Assembly: GCA_947577185.1 (NCBI GenBank)
Contig: CANPUE010000020.1
Span: forward strand, 1-43,588
DNA: 43,588 nt
Origin: an uncultured Lachnospiraceae bacterium
Lineage (GTDB): Bacteria; Bacillota; Clostridia; Lachnospirales; Lachnospiraceae
Reading direction: 5' to 3'
Shown: positions 18,474-28,150 of the stretch, in pieces
How the letters are laid out: each line of letters begins with the position of its first letter
Position numbering within the stretch: position 1 is the first letter of the stretch
Program-made: the position numbers and the translations under genes
Notes under the pieces: model-generated
Told to the model about the DNA's origin: nothing
What the model saw: only the letters and a program-made list of their open reading frames with translations
The model's database searches: none

Positions 18474-18505
18474 AAATCGCCGCCCGAGGGCGGCGGTTTT
18501 TGTGA
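18474..18505. terminator. G/C-rich hairpin between convergent genes
   Basis: aaaatcgccgcc-cgag-ggcggcggtttttg forms a strong stem with A-tract and T-tract on either side, so it can work in both directions. It probably ends the PBP transcript on the minus strand and backs up the + strand terminator. Confidence 0.7.
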
Positions 18506-18564
18506 AATCAGAATGTCGTAGTTGCAGTAAATTGCCGGAATGCAGGCCGCAGGACCTGCGTTTT

Positions 18565-21276
18565 TTATTGCTGCGGCGCCGCTTCCTGAGGCTGTTCAGG
18601 CGGCGGGTTCTGGGCAGCAGCGGCGGCAGCGGCTTCGGCGGCAGCCTGTGCGTTTCTGACGTCGATCTCTGCACGCTGTGCGTTGATCGTCTGCTCATAA
18701 TCCGGATTGGCAAAGAACTCGGCATTGTGCGGGCAGACATTATCTGACGGTACTGCGGGCACCATAGAAACGGAGCCGTCTTCATTTGTCACTTCTACCA
18801 TGGCGTTTGGCGAGCCGCTCTGCAGGGAGACATCTTCCACAAGGGGCAGTTCCCTGACGCCGTCCACTTTAAATGGACAGAATTCGGTAGCAGGCAGAAG
18901 CGAGTACTGGCAGATGGGGCCTGCATAGTGGATATTGCAGGTTTCTGTGGGCACGGTGCCCTCCGCGAAGTATTCCGTTCGTACCGTTCCGTTACAGAGA
19001 CCGTCGATCGGCAGTTTACCGGAACGGGAACATACTGTGGCGGTAACAATGCCGCCGGGCACGCTGAAGGACTGATTTGGCAGTTCTTCATGCAGTTTTG
19101 ACATTACGGTGCGCCATATTTTCTTGGCAAGATTCTTTTCGTCACCGGACAGCTTGACATTGTTGTCAAAACCGGTCCATGTGGTCGCGGTGTAGTAAGG
19201 TGTATATCCTGAAAACCAGACATCATTGTAGTCGGAAGTAGTACCTGTCTTACCGGCAATCGCCATGCCGGTGTTGAAGTTGACAGAGCCTCCTGTACCG
19301 CTTGTTACAACGTCAACCATCGCATCCGTTAAGAGAAAGGCGGTCGTCTCTTTGATGACCTGCTTGGACTGCGGCGCCGTATTGTCGAGAATCACGTTGC
19401 CGTCGTGGTCTACTACCTTTGTATATAATTTGGGCTTAATATAAGTACCGTTGTTGGCAATGCAGGCATAAGCGGCATTCAGTTCCTCGTTGGTGACGCC
19501 GTTTGTGATGCCGCCAAGTGCCAGGGACTGCTGGATATCTGAAAAGATCTGACCGTGTATCTCTTTGCGTTCTTCCAGTGTGGTAAAGCCAAAGCTGTTC
19601 AGATAGTCATATCCAAGCTGCGGGGTGATCCAGGTGAGCGCTTTCACCGTAACGATGTTCATCGAATCACGGATACCGTCCCGCAGAGAGCAGAGTCCTC
19701 TGTAGTTTTCACCGTACCAGTTACGGACAGGGCGTCCGTCGGCATAGTTAAACGGTGCATCGTTGATGATCGTGGCGAGGGTCAGCCCTGCGCTGTCTAA
19801 GGCCGGTGCATAAGTGGAAACGATTTTGAAGGTTGAACCAGGCTGTCTCACCGTATCCGTTGCGCGGTTCAACGTACGGCTTCCCGACTTGGAACCGCGT
19901 CCTCCGATCATCGCTACCACATAGCCTGTATGCTGGTCGGCAATGACGAGAGAAACCTGCGGCTGGGGAGTCAATAATACATTTTCGCTGAAAACTTCGT
20001 CTCCTGCGCCTAAAACTGCGTCCTTATAGGCCTCAATATCGATATAAGCCTCATCCTGTGAAGAATAGATCAGGTTGTAGCCTGTCTTGGTTTCTTTCCA
20101 GAAGCTTTTGAACATTTCCGTACTGTAGTTTGTCTTTTCCCCTTTGGCGTCAACCGTTGTCAGCTCATAGTTTAAAAGCCATTTGGTATTGTCAGGGAAG
20201 TTGCTTTCGTCGGCAAATACTTCGTCGCAGATCGCCTGAACTGCGGGATCCTGTGTGGAATAAATTTTCAGACCGCCGCTGTAAAGCAGGGTATAGGCCT
20301 GTGTCTCATTGTATCCGGCTAAAAGCAGATCTTCCAGTATATCGTCCGTGAGCGCATCTACAAAATATGTATTCACGGTATCTTCGTCTGTTTCCGAATC
20401 GACAAGCTGGATACGAGAATACACATCGTCCGCCAGGGCGGCATCACACTCTTCCTGAGAAATATAACCCTGCTCAGCCATGTTTTTGAGGACTTTTTGG
20501 CGGCGCTCCGCATTTTTTTCCGGATGTGTGATCGGGTTGAACCTGGTCGGGTTCTGTGTGATGCTTGCGATCACCGCACATTCGGAAAGCGTCAGGTCAC
20601 TGACAGATTTATTAAAGTAGCGGAGGGAAGCTGCCTGGACACCAAGCGTATTCTGCCCGAGGTTGATCGTGTTCATATAGTTGATCAGAATGTCGTCCTT
20701 GGACATGACTTTTTCCAGTTCCAGTGCGAGATACTGCTCCTGTATCTTTCGTTTCATCTTTTCCGCAAAGGATTTTTCACTTGTCCATTCGGTAAACACG
20801 CTGTTTTTCAAAAGCTGCTGTGTTATGGTGCTGGCGCCTTCTGAAAATTTTCCGCGGTTGCGCAGACCGATAACAGCGGCACGGATGATACCTTTGATAT
20901 CGATTCCATTGTGGTCGTAGAAACGTTCATCTTCAATCGCTACAAAAGCGTGTGCGAGGTTCTCCGGCACCATGTCCATAACGACCGGGATACGGTTGGA
21001 ATCCGTTGAGACCAGTTTGGCTGTCTGGTTGCCTTCCAGATCATATACGAAGGTAGAAAAACCGGATGGTGTGACATCTATATTACCAATATCGGGAGCG
21101 GTGTCAATAACGCCTTTAAATATGCCGATTCCCGCACTGGCTCCAAGTACCGCGGCGGAGATGAGTAAAAGGAGGATTACCTGGATAAAGGTAAATCCCA
21201 GCTTTTTTCCCCACTTAACGGATTTTGCATTAAGCGCCTTCTGTTTCCTGCGGACGCCCTTTTTACTATAGTTCAT
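18565..21276 (-). CDS. Class A penicillin-binding protein (glycosyltransferase plus transpeptidase)
   Basis: 903 residues. A short basic cytoplasmic start and one membrane anchor (about 30-50) precede a GT51 glycosyltransferase domain with EDERFYDHNGID (about 112) and the GASTITQQL motif. The transpeptidase domain has STFK (nucleophile near residue 480), SMN and KTG in GKTGTTSDYND (near 675). It polymerises and cross-links peptidoglycan on the outer face. The C-terminus has Cys-containing repeats and an Ala/Gln/Pro-rich tail, as in many clostridial PBP1A proteins. GGAGGAG precedes the ATG. It is a single-gene unit between a terminator and a divergent gene. Confidence 0.95.
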   Translation of the reverse strand: MNYSKKGVRRKQKALNAKSVKWGKKLGFTFIQVILLLLISAAVLGASAGIGIFKGVIDTAPDIGNIDVTPSGFSTFVYDLEGNQTAKLVSTDSNRIPVVMDMVPENLAHAFVAIEDERFYDHNGIDIKGIIRAAVIGLRNRGKFSEGASTITQQLLKNSVFTEWTSEKSFAEKMKRKIQEQYLALELEKVMSKDDILINYMNTINLGQNTLGVQAASLRYFNKSVSDLTLSECAVIASITQNPTRFNPITHPEKNAERRQKVLKNMAEQGYISQEECDAALADDVYSRIQLVDSETDEDTVNTYFVDALTDDILEDLLLAGYNETQAYTLLYSGGLKIYSTQDPAVQAICDEVFADESNFPDNTKWLLNYELTTVDAKGEKTNYSTEMFKSFWKETKTGYNLIYSSQDEAYIDIEAYKDAVLGAGDEVFSENVLLTPQPQVSLVIADQHTGYVVAMIGGRGSKSGSRTLNRATDTVRQPGSTFKIVSTYAPALDSAGLTLATIINDAPFNYADGRPVRNWYGENYRGLCSLRDGIRDSMNIVTVKALTWITPQLGYDYLNSFGFTTLEERKEIHGQIFSDIQQSLALGGITNGVTNEELNAAYACIANNGTYIKPKLYTKVVDHDGNVILDNTAPQSKQVIKETTAFLLTDAMVDVVTSGTGGSVNFNTGMAIAGKTGTTSDYNDVWFSGYTPYYTATTWTGFDNNVKLSGDEKNLAKKIWRTVMSKLHEELPNQSFSVPGGIVTATVCSRSGKLPIDGLCNGTVRTEYFAEGTVPTETCNIHYAGPICQYSLLPATEFCPFKVDGVRELPLVEDVSLQSGSPNAMVEVTNEDGSVSMVPAVPSDNVCPHNAEFFANPDYEQTINAQRAEIDVRNAQAAAEAAAAAAAQNPPPEQPQEAAPQQ

Positions 21277-21495
21277 AATACTCCTCCTTAGGTAGGTGAA
21301 ATTACCCTATAGGTTGTTATTATATCAAAGAATGTGCTTAAAAGAAAGGGTTTTTCTTCCATCTTAAATGTATATTAAGAATTGTTCACAATTTTATACA
21401 CTTTTATTCCAGCATGTGGTAAGATAAAAAACAGGCATAAAATAACATTGAAGCGTTCTGAAAAATGCATTTTCAGGAGATGGGACGGGGAGCAG

Positions 21496-22149
21496 ATGGA
21501 ACAGCAGAACAAAAAACTTCCTTATAAAATAGTGGTGCAGGGCGGAACCGGAGAGATCGAAGAAAAGAAATCCCGCTTTATAGCAAACGTCGTTCCGGTA
21601 AAGACAGAAGAAGAAGCGTTTGCCTATATTGAATCCATGAAAAAGAAATTTTGGGATGCCAGGCATAACTGTTATGCATATGTTTTGGGAGACAGGGGGC
21701 AGCTTGCACGGTTTTCGGATGACGGGGAGCCTTCCGGCACTGCGGGAAAACCCATTATGGAAGTGCTGCTTGGCGCGCAGGTGTACGATGCGGTCATTGT
21801 CGTGACGAGATATTTCGGCGGAACGCTGCTGGGAACCGGCGGCCTTGTGCGGGCATACACACAGGCATCTCAGGCAGGGCTGGCAGCGAGCCATATCTGC
21901 ACGATGACATATGGAGCTTATCTTGAAATTACAACAGATTATAACGGAATCGGTAAGATTCAGTATCTTTTGGGGATCAGAAAGATTATGATAGAAGATC
22001 CGGAATACACGGATGTGGTCACTTTGCGGGTTAAGATTCCCTGTGAAGAGGAAGAGAGCGTGAGAAAAGAGATCACGGAGGCAACCGCGGGCAGGGTAAA
22101 GATAGAAAAACTGGAAAACCTTTATTATATGACAGATGTTATGAAATGA
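21496..22149 (+). CDS. yigZ: YigZ/IMPACT family protein
   Basis: 217 residues from the ATG at 21496 (ACGGGGAG upstream); an upstream start near 21382 would give an untypical extension. Family hallmarks are EKKSRFIA near the start, DARHNCYAYVLG, FSDDGEPSGTAGKP, VTRYFGGTLLGTGGLVRAY and a C-terminal UPF0029-like domain. The fold resembles ribosomal S5 domain 2, and the eukaryotic homologue regulates translation; the bacterial role is not settled. It is divergent from the PBP gene. Confidence 0.92.
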   Translation: MEQQNKKLPYKIVVQGGTGEIEEKKSRFIANVVPVKTEEEAFAYIESMKKKFWDARHNCYAYVLGDRGQLARFSDDGEPSGTAGKPIMEVLLGAQVYDAVIVVTRYFGGTLLGTGGLVRAYTQASQAGLAASHICTMTYGAYLEITTDYNGIGKIQYLLGIRKIMIEDPEYTDVVTLRVKIPCEEEESVRKEITEATAGRVKIEKLENLYYMTDVMK

Positions 22150-22228
22150 TAGCGGGAACAGGGCGCCCGGAAATGTCCGCCAGAAAACGGGAGAAGCGCA
22201 GTCTACATGAAAGGAACGGGTGTTATTG

Positions 22229-23560
22229 ATGGAAGAAATTTTGGAACTGTTAAATTCAGGACAATACATGAAACTCAGACAGTATGTGGCGGACTTCAAT
22301 GTGGCGGATATAGCGGCGTACATGGAGGATATGGAACAGGAGGATATGCTGAAACTGTTCCGTATTCTGCCAAAGGCAATGGCGGCCGACGTATTTTCCT
22401 ATCTGGAGATTGAGACAGAACAATATATCATCACTTCCATGTCGGAGAAAGATGCCGCCAATATTATTGATAATCTGATGGCCGATGACGCGACGGACCT
22501 TCTCGAAGAGATGCCGGCGAATGTCGTGAAGAAGCTGCTGGTTCATGCAAGCCCCGAGACGCGGCGTGATATCAATCATTTGCTGCGTTATCCCGAGGAT
22601 TCCGCAGGCAGCATTATGACGGTGGAATATGTAGATCTCAAGGAGACGCTGACGGTAGAGGAGGCGATCGCCAGGATACGTAAGGTCGGCGTGGACAGTG
22701 AGACGATCAATATCTGCTATGTACTGGATCAGCGCAGGACGCTGGTCGGCACCGTGGCGCTCAGATATCTGCTGCTGAGTCCGCCGGATGCAGTGATAGG
22801 TGATATCATGCATGGAAATATCATCTCCCTGCATACGCTGATGGATCAGGAGGAAGTGGCCAGACAGTTCAAGAAGTACGATTTTACCTCCATGCCGGTG
22901 GTGGATAATGAGGAGCGGCTTGTCGGTATCATTACGGTCGATGATGTTGTGGACATTCTGGAAGAAGAGACGACGGAAGATATCGAAAAGATGGCGGCGA
23001 TCGTGCCGTCGGACAAGCCATATATGAAAACGTCTGTTATTGAAGCGTGGAAGAAACGCATTCCCTGGCTTTTGCTTTTGATGATCTCTGCAACATTTAC
23101 CGGGCACATCATAGCTTCTTTTGAGGATGCGCTCAGCCGCTATGTGGTGCTGACGGCCTTTATCCCCATGCTGATGGATACCGGGGGAAATGCAGGAGGA
23201 CAGGCGAGTGCAATCATCATTCGCGGACTGTCATTGGATGAGATTGCGTTTGGTGACTGGCTGACGGTTGTCTGGAAAGAGATCCGCACTGCGTTTTTGT
23301 GCGGGCTGACGCTTGCAGTCTGTAATTTTATCAAGATCATGCTGCTTGAGAAAGTGTCGGTAACAGTCGCCCTTGTCGTCTGCTTTACTTTGTTTCTGGC
23401 CGTCATAGTGGCCAAGATCGTCGGGTCAACACTGCCGATGCTGGCAAAAAAAATAGGAATGGACCCGGCTGTTATGGCGAGTCCATTCATTACGACGATC
23501 GTGGATGCGATCTCACTATTGATCTATTTCCAGATCGCTACGTTCGCCCTTGGTATATAA
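22229..23560 (+). CDS. mgtE: MgtE family magnesium transporter
   Basis: 443 residues from ATG 22229; in-frame GTG 22220 and TTG 22226 are alternatives. Domain order is as in Thermus MgtE: an N-terminal helical domain, a CBS pair (from SAGSIMTVEYV to about residue 255) that senses cytoplasmic Mg2+, a plug helix, and five membrane helices with the pore signature MDTGGNAGGQASA. It is a homodimeric Mg2+ channel. There is no room in the 79-base leader for an M-box riboswitch, so control is presumably by direct gating. Confidence 0.95.
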   Translation: MEEILELLNSGQYMKLRQYVADFNVADIAAYMEDMEQEDMLKLFRILPKAMAADVFSYLEIETEQYIITSMSEKDAANIIDNLMADDATDLLEEMPANVVKKLLVHASPETRRDINHLLRYPEDSAGSIMTVEYVDLKETLTVEEAIARIRKVGVDSETINICYVLDQRRTLVGTVALRYLLLSPPDAVIGDIMHGNIISLHTLMDQEEVARQFKKYDFTSMPVVDNEERLVGIITVDDVVDILEEETTEDIEKMAAIVPSDKPYMKTSVIEAWKKRIPWLLLLMISATFTGHIIASFEDALSRYVVLTAFIPMLMDTGGNAGGQASAIIIRGLSLDEIAFGDWLTVVWKEIRTAFLCGLTLAVCNFIKIMLLEKVSVTVALVVCFTLFLAVIVAKIVGSTLPMLAKKIGMDPAVMASPFITTIVDAISLLIYFQIATFALGI

Positions 23561-23614
23561 CATGTGTTACATTTGAGGAAGGGTTCTTTTGTCCTGGTAT
23601 CATGCAATGTCGTA

Positions 23615-25462
23615 TCAGCCGTTTGCTTTGGCAGCGGCGGATATGGCCGCTCTCTTGCGGAGGGTAGGATCCAGGATTTTTTTGCGGATACGGAGACTTT
23701 TCGGTGTCACCTCTAACAGTTCGTCCGTATCGATGAATTCAAGCGCCTGTTCCAGACTCAGGACTTTCGGCGGTGTGAGCCGCAGCGCCTCGTCCGCGCT
23801 GGAGGAACGGGTGTTTGTAAGCTGCTTTTTCTTGCAGACATTTAATTCAATGTCTTCCCCGCGTCCGTTCTGGCCGACGATCATGCCGGAATATACTTTT
23901 GTGCCGGGACTGATAAAGAGCGTGCCGCGTTCCTGAGCATTGTAGAGACCGTAGGTGATGGCTTCGCCCGCCTCGAAGGCGATCAGGGAACCCTGCTTTC
24001 TGTACTGGATATCCCCCTTATACGGACCGTAACCGTCAAATACGCTGTTCATGATGCCGTTGCCCCTGGTATCGGTCATAAATTCCCCGCGGTAGCCGAT
24101 CAGGCCCCGGGAGGGGATGGAAAATTCCAGACGGGAATAGCCGCCGGATGCCTGGCTCATGTTCTTTAATTCTCCTTTGCGCTGGCTGAGTTTCTCGATG
24201 ACGGTGCCGGAGAATTCTTCCGGTACATCCACATAGGTCAGTTCCATCGGTTCCGTCCGGTGTCCGTTTTCATCTGTCTTATACAGGACTTCCGCCTTGC
24301 TGACTGCAAATTCATAGCCTTCTCTGCGCATATTTTCGATCAGGACAGATAAGTGGAGCTCTCCGCGTCCGGATACTTTGAATGCTTCGGTTGTCTCGGT
24401 TTCCTCCACACGTAAGGAGACATCCGTATTCAGTTCGCGAAACAGCCTGTCGCGGATATGACGGCTGGTAACATATTTGCCCTCCTGCCCTGCGAGCGGA
24501 GAGTCGTTGACGATAAAGTGCATGGCGATCGTCGGTTCCGAAATTTTCTGGAAGGGGATCGGTCTGGGATCTTCCGCACAGCACAGGGTATCCCCGATAT
24601 GGATGTCGGAGATGCCGGAGATCGCGACAATGGAGCCGATATCTGCTTCTTTGACTTCGACCTTCTCCAGACCGTCATATTCGTAAAGCTTGCTGACTTT
24701 TACTTTTTTCATTTTATCAGGTTCGTGATGGTTGACGATGACAACCTCCTGATTGACCCTGATCGTGCCGTTGTCTACCTTACCGACGCCGATACGGCCC
24801 ACATATTCATTATAATCGATCGTGCTGATCAACACCTGTGTTCCGGCCTGCGGGTCTCCGCAGGGTGCCGGGATATGCTCCAGGATCGTATCGAACAGGG
24901 GCGTCATGTCCTTTCCCTTCACGGTGATCTGTGTAGTCGCGGTGCCGGTTTTGGCGGAAGCATAGACAAAAGGGCAGTCTAACTGCCTGTCGTTTGCATC
25001 CAGGTCCATAAGCAGTTCGAGTACTTCATCGGTTACCGGGAGCGGTCTGGCTTCCGGCCGGTCACACTTATTCACACAGACGATAACGGATAAGTCCAGT
25101 TCCAGAGCTTTTTTCAAGACAAATTTTGTCTGCGGCATGGGACCTTCGAAGGCGTCAACAACGAGGATAACGCCGTCCACCATTTTCAGGACGCGCTCTA
25201 CTTCGCCGCCAAAGTCTGCATGACCGGGGGTATCGATGATGTTGATCTTCACATCTTTATACATAACAGCTGTATTTTTTGAAAGTATGGTGATTCCGCG
25301 TTCACGTTCCAGATCGTTGGAGTCCATAACGCGCTCTGCGACTTCCTGATTTTCCCGGAATACGCCGCTTTGCTTTAACAGTTCGTCAACCAGCGTTGTC
25401 TTGCCGTGGTCGACATGGGCGATGATTGCGATGTTTCTGACATCTTCTCGTACTTTATTCAT
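23615..25462 (-). CDS. typA: Ribosome-associated GTPase BipA/TypA
   Basis: 615 residues, full length. The G domain shows [10 protein letters not shown] (G1), a switch with [18 protein letters not shown] (G3) and NKCD (G4). EF-G-like domains II, III and V and the BipA-specific C-terminal domain follow ([19 protein letters not shown], then [14 protein letters not shown]). It binds the ribosome at the EF-G site and is linked to 50S assembly and stress growth. Gene end is 54 bases from the convergent mgtE stop. Confidence 0.97.
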   Translation of the reverse strand: MNKVREDVRNIAIIAHVDHGKTTLVDELLKQSGVFRENQEVAERVMDSNDLERERGITILSKNTAVMYKDVKINIIDTPGHADFGGEVERVLKMVDGVILVVDAFEGPMPQTKFVLKKALELDLSVIVCVNKCDRPEARPLPVTDEVLELLMDLDANDRQLDCPFVYASAKTGTATTQITVKGKDMTPLFDTILEHIPAPCGDPQAGTQVLISTIDYNEYVGRIGVGKVDNGTIRVNQEVVIVNHHEPDKMKKVKVSKLYEYDGLEKVEVKEADIGSIVAISGISDIHIGDTLCCAEDPRPIPFQKISEPTIAMHFIVNDSPLAGQEGKYVTSRHIRDRLFRELNTDVSLRVEETETTEAFKVSGRGELHLSVLIENMRREGYEFAVSKAEVLYKTDENGHRTEPMELTYVDVPEEFSGTVIEKLSQRKGELKNMSQASGGYSRLEFSIPSRGLIGYRGEFMTDTRGNGIMNSVFDGYGPYKGDIQYRKQGSLIAFEAGEAITYGLYNAQERGTLFISPGTKVYSGMIVGQNGRGEDIELNVCKKKQLTNTRSSSADEALRLTPPKVLSLEQALEFIDTDELLEVTPKSLRIRKKILDPTLRKRAAISAAAKANG

Positions 25463-25524
25463 AATTTATAAAACTCCTCTCTGTTTCTGCAAAATGCCCT
25501 TTTCTGCGGATTTGCAGCCCACTT

Positions 25525-25553
25525 AGTATAGCACTACGGACAGGAAGTTGCAA
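25525..25553 (-). promoter_or_regulatory. typA promoter
   Basis: On the minus strand TTGCAA (25553-25548), a 17-base spacer and TATACT (25530-25525), about 60 bases before the typA ATG. Confidence 0.7.
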
Positions 25554-25589
25554 GAGGAGAGTCTTTACGCGACCCCTAACAGTTCTAAA

Positions 25590-25618
25590 TTGGCAATCCT
25601 GTAATATACTGATAATAC
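25590..25618 (+). promoter_or_regulatory. Promoter of the double OB-fold gene
   Basis: TTGGCA (25590-25595), 17 bases, TAATAC (25613-25618), about 57 bases before the ATG. Confidence 0.6.
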
Positions 25619-25674
25619 ATACCGCAAAAATTCTTAAAGAGTAAGTTTCTTTAACAAAGAAGGGAGAACAAGAC

Positions 25675-26313
25675 ATGACAGATAAGGTAATTGAAAACAA
25701 CCAGGTGACAATTATGGGGGAGATCGTAAGTGATTTTCAGTACAGTCACGAAATTTTTGGAGAGGGATTCTATATGGTGGATATCAGCGTGGACAGACTG
25801 AGTGACTCTACGGATATCATTCCTGTTATGGTATCTGAGAGACTGTTGGATGTCAATGAAGACTATAAAGGTATGAAGATCAGTATTACGGGACAGTTCC
25901 GCTCCTACAACAGACATGAAGAGAAAAAGAACAAACTGGTGCTTTCTGTATTTGCAAGGGAGATTGATTTTGTAGACGATATCGAAGAGAGCGCCAAGAC
26001 GAATCAGATTTTTTTGGACGGTTATATCTGCAAGGCGCCGATTTATCGGAAAACGCCGCTCGGAAGAGAGATTGCGGATTTACTTTTGGCTGTGAACAGA
26101 CCCTATGGCAAATCGGATTACATACCCTGTATCTGCTGGGGAAGGAACGCGAGGTTTGCCAGCACATTTGAAGTGGGAAGCAGATGCGTCATCTGGGGCA
26201 GGATTCAGAGCAGGGAATATATGAAAAAAATCTCGGAGGACCAGCTTGAAAAGCGGACCGCTTATGAGGTTTCCGTAAGTAAACTGGAAATTGCAGAGGA
26301 AGAGCAGGAGTAA
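25675..26313 (+). CDS. Single-stranded DNA-binding protein with two OB folds
   Basis: 212 residues, an SSB-like protein built of two OB domains: about 8-105 (NNQVTIMGEIV ... ISITGQFRSYN) and about 110-205 (NQIFLDGYICKAPIYRKTPLGREIADLLLAVNR ... IPCICWGRNA). The second half carries the typical SSB strand pattern; there is no acidic C-terminal hook (it ends AEEEQE). Normal housekeeping Ssb has one OB fold and an acidic DDIPF-type tail, so this is a paralogue, probably with its own role. It has its own promoter and an AAGGGAG site. Confidence 0.82.
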   Translation: MTDKVIENNQVTIMGEIVSDFQYSHEIFGEGFYMVDISVDRLSDSTDIIPVMVSERLLDVNEDYKGMKISITGQFRSYNRHEEKKNKLVLSVFAREIDFVDDIEESAKTNQIFLDGYICKAPIYRKTPLGREIADLLLAVNRPYGKSDYIPCICWGRNARFASTFEVGSRCVIWGRIQSREYMKKISEDQLEKRTAYEVSVSKLEIAEEEQE

Positions 26314-26316
26314 ACG

Positions 26317-26345
26317 TTGCGTTTTTGTCACAATTGTGCTATGAT
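26317..26345 (+). promoter_or_regulatory. Promoter of the CobO-like gene
   Basis: TTGCGT (26317-26322), 17 bases, TATGAT (26340-26345) with an extended TGC element just upstream. It starts right after the previous stop codon. Confidence 0.6.
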
Positions 26346-26386
26346 AGGCCTCAGATTGGTAATGCTGATTGTTTATGAGGTGCGAT

Positions 26387-26887
26387 ATGAAAAAAGGCAT
26401 GATTTATATTTACAGCGGCGAGGGACATGGAAAATCTCCCGCAGCACTTGGCAGGGCTCTGCAGACGGCATGTAAGGGCGAGGATGTTGTGATCATACGC
26501 TTTCTCAGAGGGAGAGGGCTGGCGGATACGGAATTTGTAAAACGGCTCGAACCTGAGATCAAAATATTCCGTTTTGAAAAATCGGTTGAAAATTTTGCAA
26601 ATCTGTCTCAGGAAAGAAAAGAAGAGGAAATTTTTAATATCAAAAACGGACTTAATTTCGCCAAAAAGGTTATGAACACGAACGAATGCAGCCTGTTGAT
26701 CCTGGACGAAGTGCTCGAATTATTGGATAACCGGATTATTTCGGTCGTAGAATTGAAAAACTTGCTCTTATGTAAACCTGAAGAGATGGATATCATTATG
26801 ACAGGCGCTACCTCAAATGAAGAAGTTTGCGGACTTGCGGACGAGGTGACCAGAATAGAGACAATGCGGTTTAAAGTGTTTGAATAA
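26387..26887 (+). CDS. CobO/CobA-like P-loop ATPase (ATP:corrinoid adenosyltransferase family)
   Basis: 166 residues from ATG 26387 with GAGG 6 bases upstream. The P-loop variant GEGHGKSPAALGRA, then VVIIRFLRGRG, and LLILDEVLELLD (Walker B) match the CobA/CobO/BtuR family, which transfers adenosyl to cob(I)alamin. It is shorter and more divergent than standard CobO, and no cobalamin genes lie near, so the exact substrate is not certain. Confidence 0.8.
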   Translation: MKKGMIYIYSGEGHGKSPAALGRALQTACKGEDVVIIRFLRGRGLADTEFVKRLEPEIKIFRFEKSVENFANLSQERKEEEIFNIKNGLNFAKKVMNTNECSLLILDEVLELLDNRIISVVELKNLLLCKPEEMDIIMTGATSNEEVCGLADEVTRIETMRFKVFE

Positions 26888-26914
26888 ATCTTTTGAGAGA
26901 AAGGCGGCAGTCTG

Positions 26915-26943
26915 TTGACAGATGCCCCTGTCAATGTTATGAT
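26915..26943 (+). promoter_or_regulatory. Promoter of the dapA-dapB transcript
   Basis: A consensus TTGACA (26915-26920), 17 bases, TATGAT (26938-26943). It drives the lysine riboswitch leader just downstream. Confidence 0.8.
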
Positions 26944-26954
26944 AAGAAAAATTA

Positions 26955-27121
26955 AGTTGATAGAGGTTGCATTTTTTATGAGTAAGAATGTGGATGCGGC
27001 AGGCGCAGGAGAAACATTTTAAAAGGGAAAGATGCCGAAAGGGGAGATGACCTGCTTGTTTTTCCTTGGGCATACAGTTAAGAGCTGTATGACTGTCATC
27101 GAATCGATGGGGCGCTATCCG
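26955..27121 (+). ncRNA. Lysine riboswitch (L box)
   Basis: The leader shows the landmarks of the lysine aptamer: GATAGAGG at the 5' side pairing with CGCTATC at the 3' side (P1), the loop GCCGAAAGGGG, a CTTGGGCATA segment and the conserved AGAGCTGTATGACTGTCATCGAA. It lies between a consensus promoter and a terminator in front of dapA, the first enzyme of lysine/diaminopimelate synthesis. Lysine binding should favour termination. Confidence 0.92.
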
Positions 27122-27153
27122 GATAATATTTTCAGGCAAATATCAGGAAAAGT

Positions 27154-27184
27154 AAAGCTGACCCCATCAGGTCAGCTTTTTTGT
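27154..27184 (+). terminator. Regulated terminator of the lysine riboswitch
   Basis: aaagctgacc-ccatca-ggtcagctttttt: a nine-base stem plus T-tract 45 bases before dapA. It is the expression platform of the riboswitch. I did not find the alternative antiterminator pairing by eye. Confidence 0.88.
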
Positions 27185-27229
27185 ATAACAGATGCGAGGA
27201 ATTTTTTCTGAAAAGAAGGAGGAAAATGT

Positions 27230-28114
27230 ATGTCTATTTTTGAAGGTGCAGGTGTGGCAATCGTTACGCCATTTAAAGAGGATGGCAGTGTAAACTATGA
27301 TAAGTTCGCGCAGCTGATCGAATTTCAGATCGAGAACGGAACGGATGCGATCATCGTTTGCGGCACGACGGGGGAATCTTCCACACTCACGCATGAAGAG
27401 CATTTGGCTGTGATTAAATTCTGTGTTGAGACAGTAAAGGGCAGGATTCCGGTTGTCGCAGGAACGGGTTCAAACTGCACGCAGACCGCCGTTTATCTTT
27501 CTACGGAAGCGGAAAAATATGGTGTGGACGGTCTTTTGCTGGTAACGCCCTATTATAATAAGGCTACACAGAAAGGCTTATTTGAGCATTATAAAACGAT
27601 AGCGGACAGCGTAAAGCTGCCGATCATCCTGTATAACGTGCCAAGCAGAACAGGATGTAATATTCTGCCGGAGACAGCGGTGAAACTGTGCAGCGAGGTA
27701 CATAACATCGTGGGAATCAAGGAGGCGTGCGGCAATATTTCACAGATTGCAAAATTAGCCGCGCTCTCAGGCGGAAAAATTGATATTTATTCCGGTAATG
27801 ACGATCAGATCGTGCCGATTCTCTCACTGGGCGGCAAAGGAGTTATTTCTGTTTTGTCCAATGTGGCGCCCAGACAGACGCATGAGATCTGTGCGAAGTT
27901 TTTCGCGGGGGATGTTGAGGGGAGCTGCAGGGAGCAGCTGCGTGCGATTGAATTGTTTGAGGCGTTGTTTTGTGAAGTGAACCCGATCCCGGTAAAGACA
28001 GCCCTGAACATGATGGGAATGGGAGCAGGAACACTCAGACGCCCTCTGTGCGACATGGAAGAGGCCAATAAGGAAAAACTGCGCAGTGCAATGAAAAATT
28101 ACGGCATTTTATAA
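27230..28114 (+). CDS. dapA: 4-hydroxy-tetrahydrodipicolinate synthase
   Basis: 294 residues, the full length of DapA. Condenses pyruvate with aspartate semialdehyde at the start of the lysine/mDAP branch. Key residues: GTTGESSTL (substrate loop), Tyr135 in YNVPSRTG and the Schiff-base Lys164 in GIKEACGN. AGGAGGA lies upstream of the ATG. It is the first gene after the lysine riboswitch and is followed by dapB 36 bases later. Confidence 0.97.
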   Translation: MSIFEGAGVAIVTPFKEDGSVNYDKFAQLIEFQIENGTDAIIVCGTTGESSTLTHEEHLAVIKFCVETVKGRIPVVAGTGSNCTQTAVYLSTEAEKYGVDGLLLVTPYYNKATQKGLFEHYKTIADSVKLPIILYNVPSRTGCNILPETAVKLCSEVHNIVGIKEACGNISQIAKLAALSGGKIDIYSGNDDQIVPILSLGGKGVISVLSNVAPRQTHEICAKFFAGDVEGSCREQLRAIELFEALFCEVNPIPVKTALNMMGMGAGTLRRPLCDMEEANKEKLRSAMKNYGIL

Positions 28115-28150
28115 AGCGGCTGTGCTTTGCAGCCAGAAGGGAGTAACATC

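Noticed and set aside
22150..22228. M-box riboswitch before mgtE
   Set aside because: The gap is under 80 bases and lacks the M-box landmarks.
21394..22323. Long open frame on the minus strand
   Set aside because: It is antisense to yigZ, lacks a ribosome binding site and gives Cys/His/Phe-rich nonsense.
22256..23107. Long minus-strand frame inside mgtE
   Set aside because: Antisense shadow of a gene with strong family support; composition rich in His/Arg/Gln.
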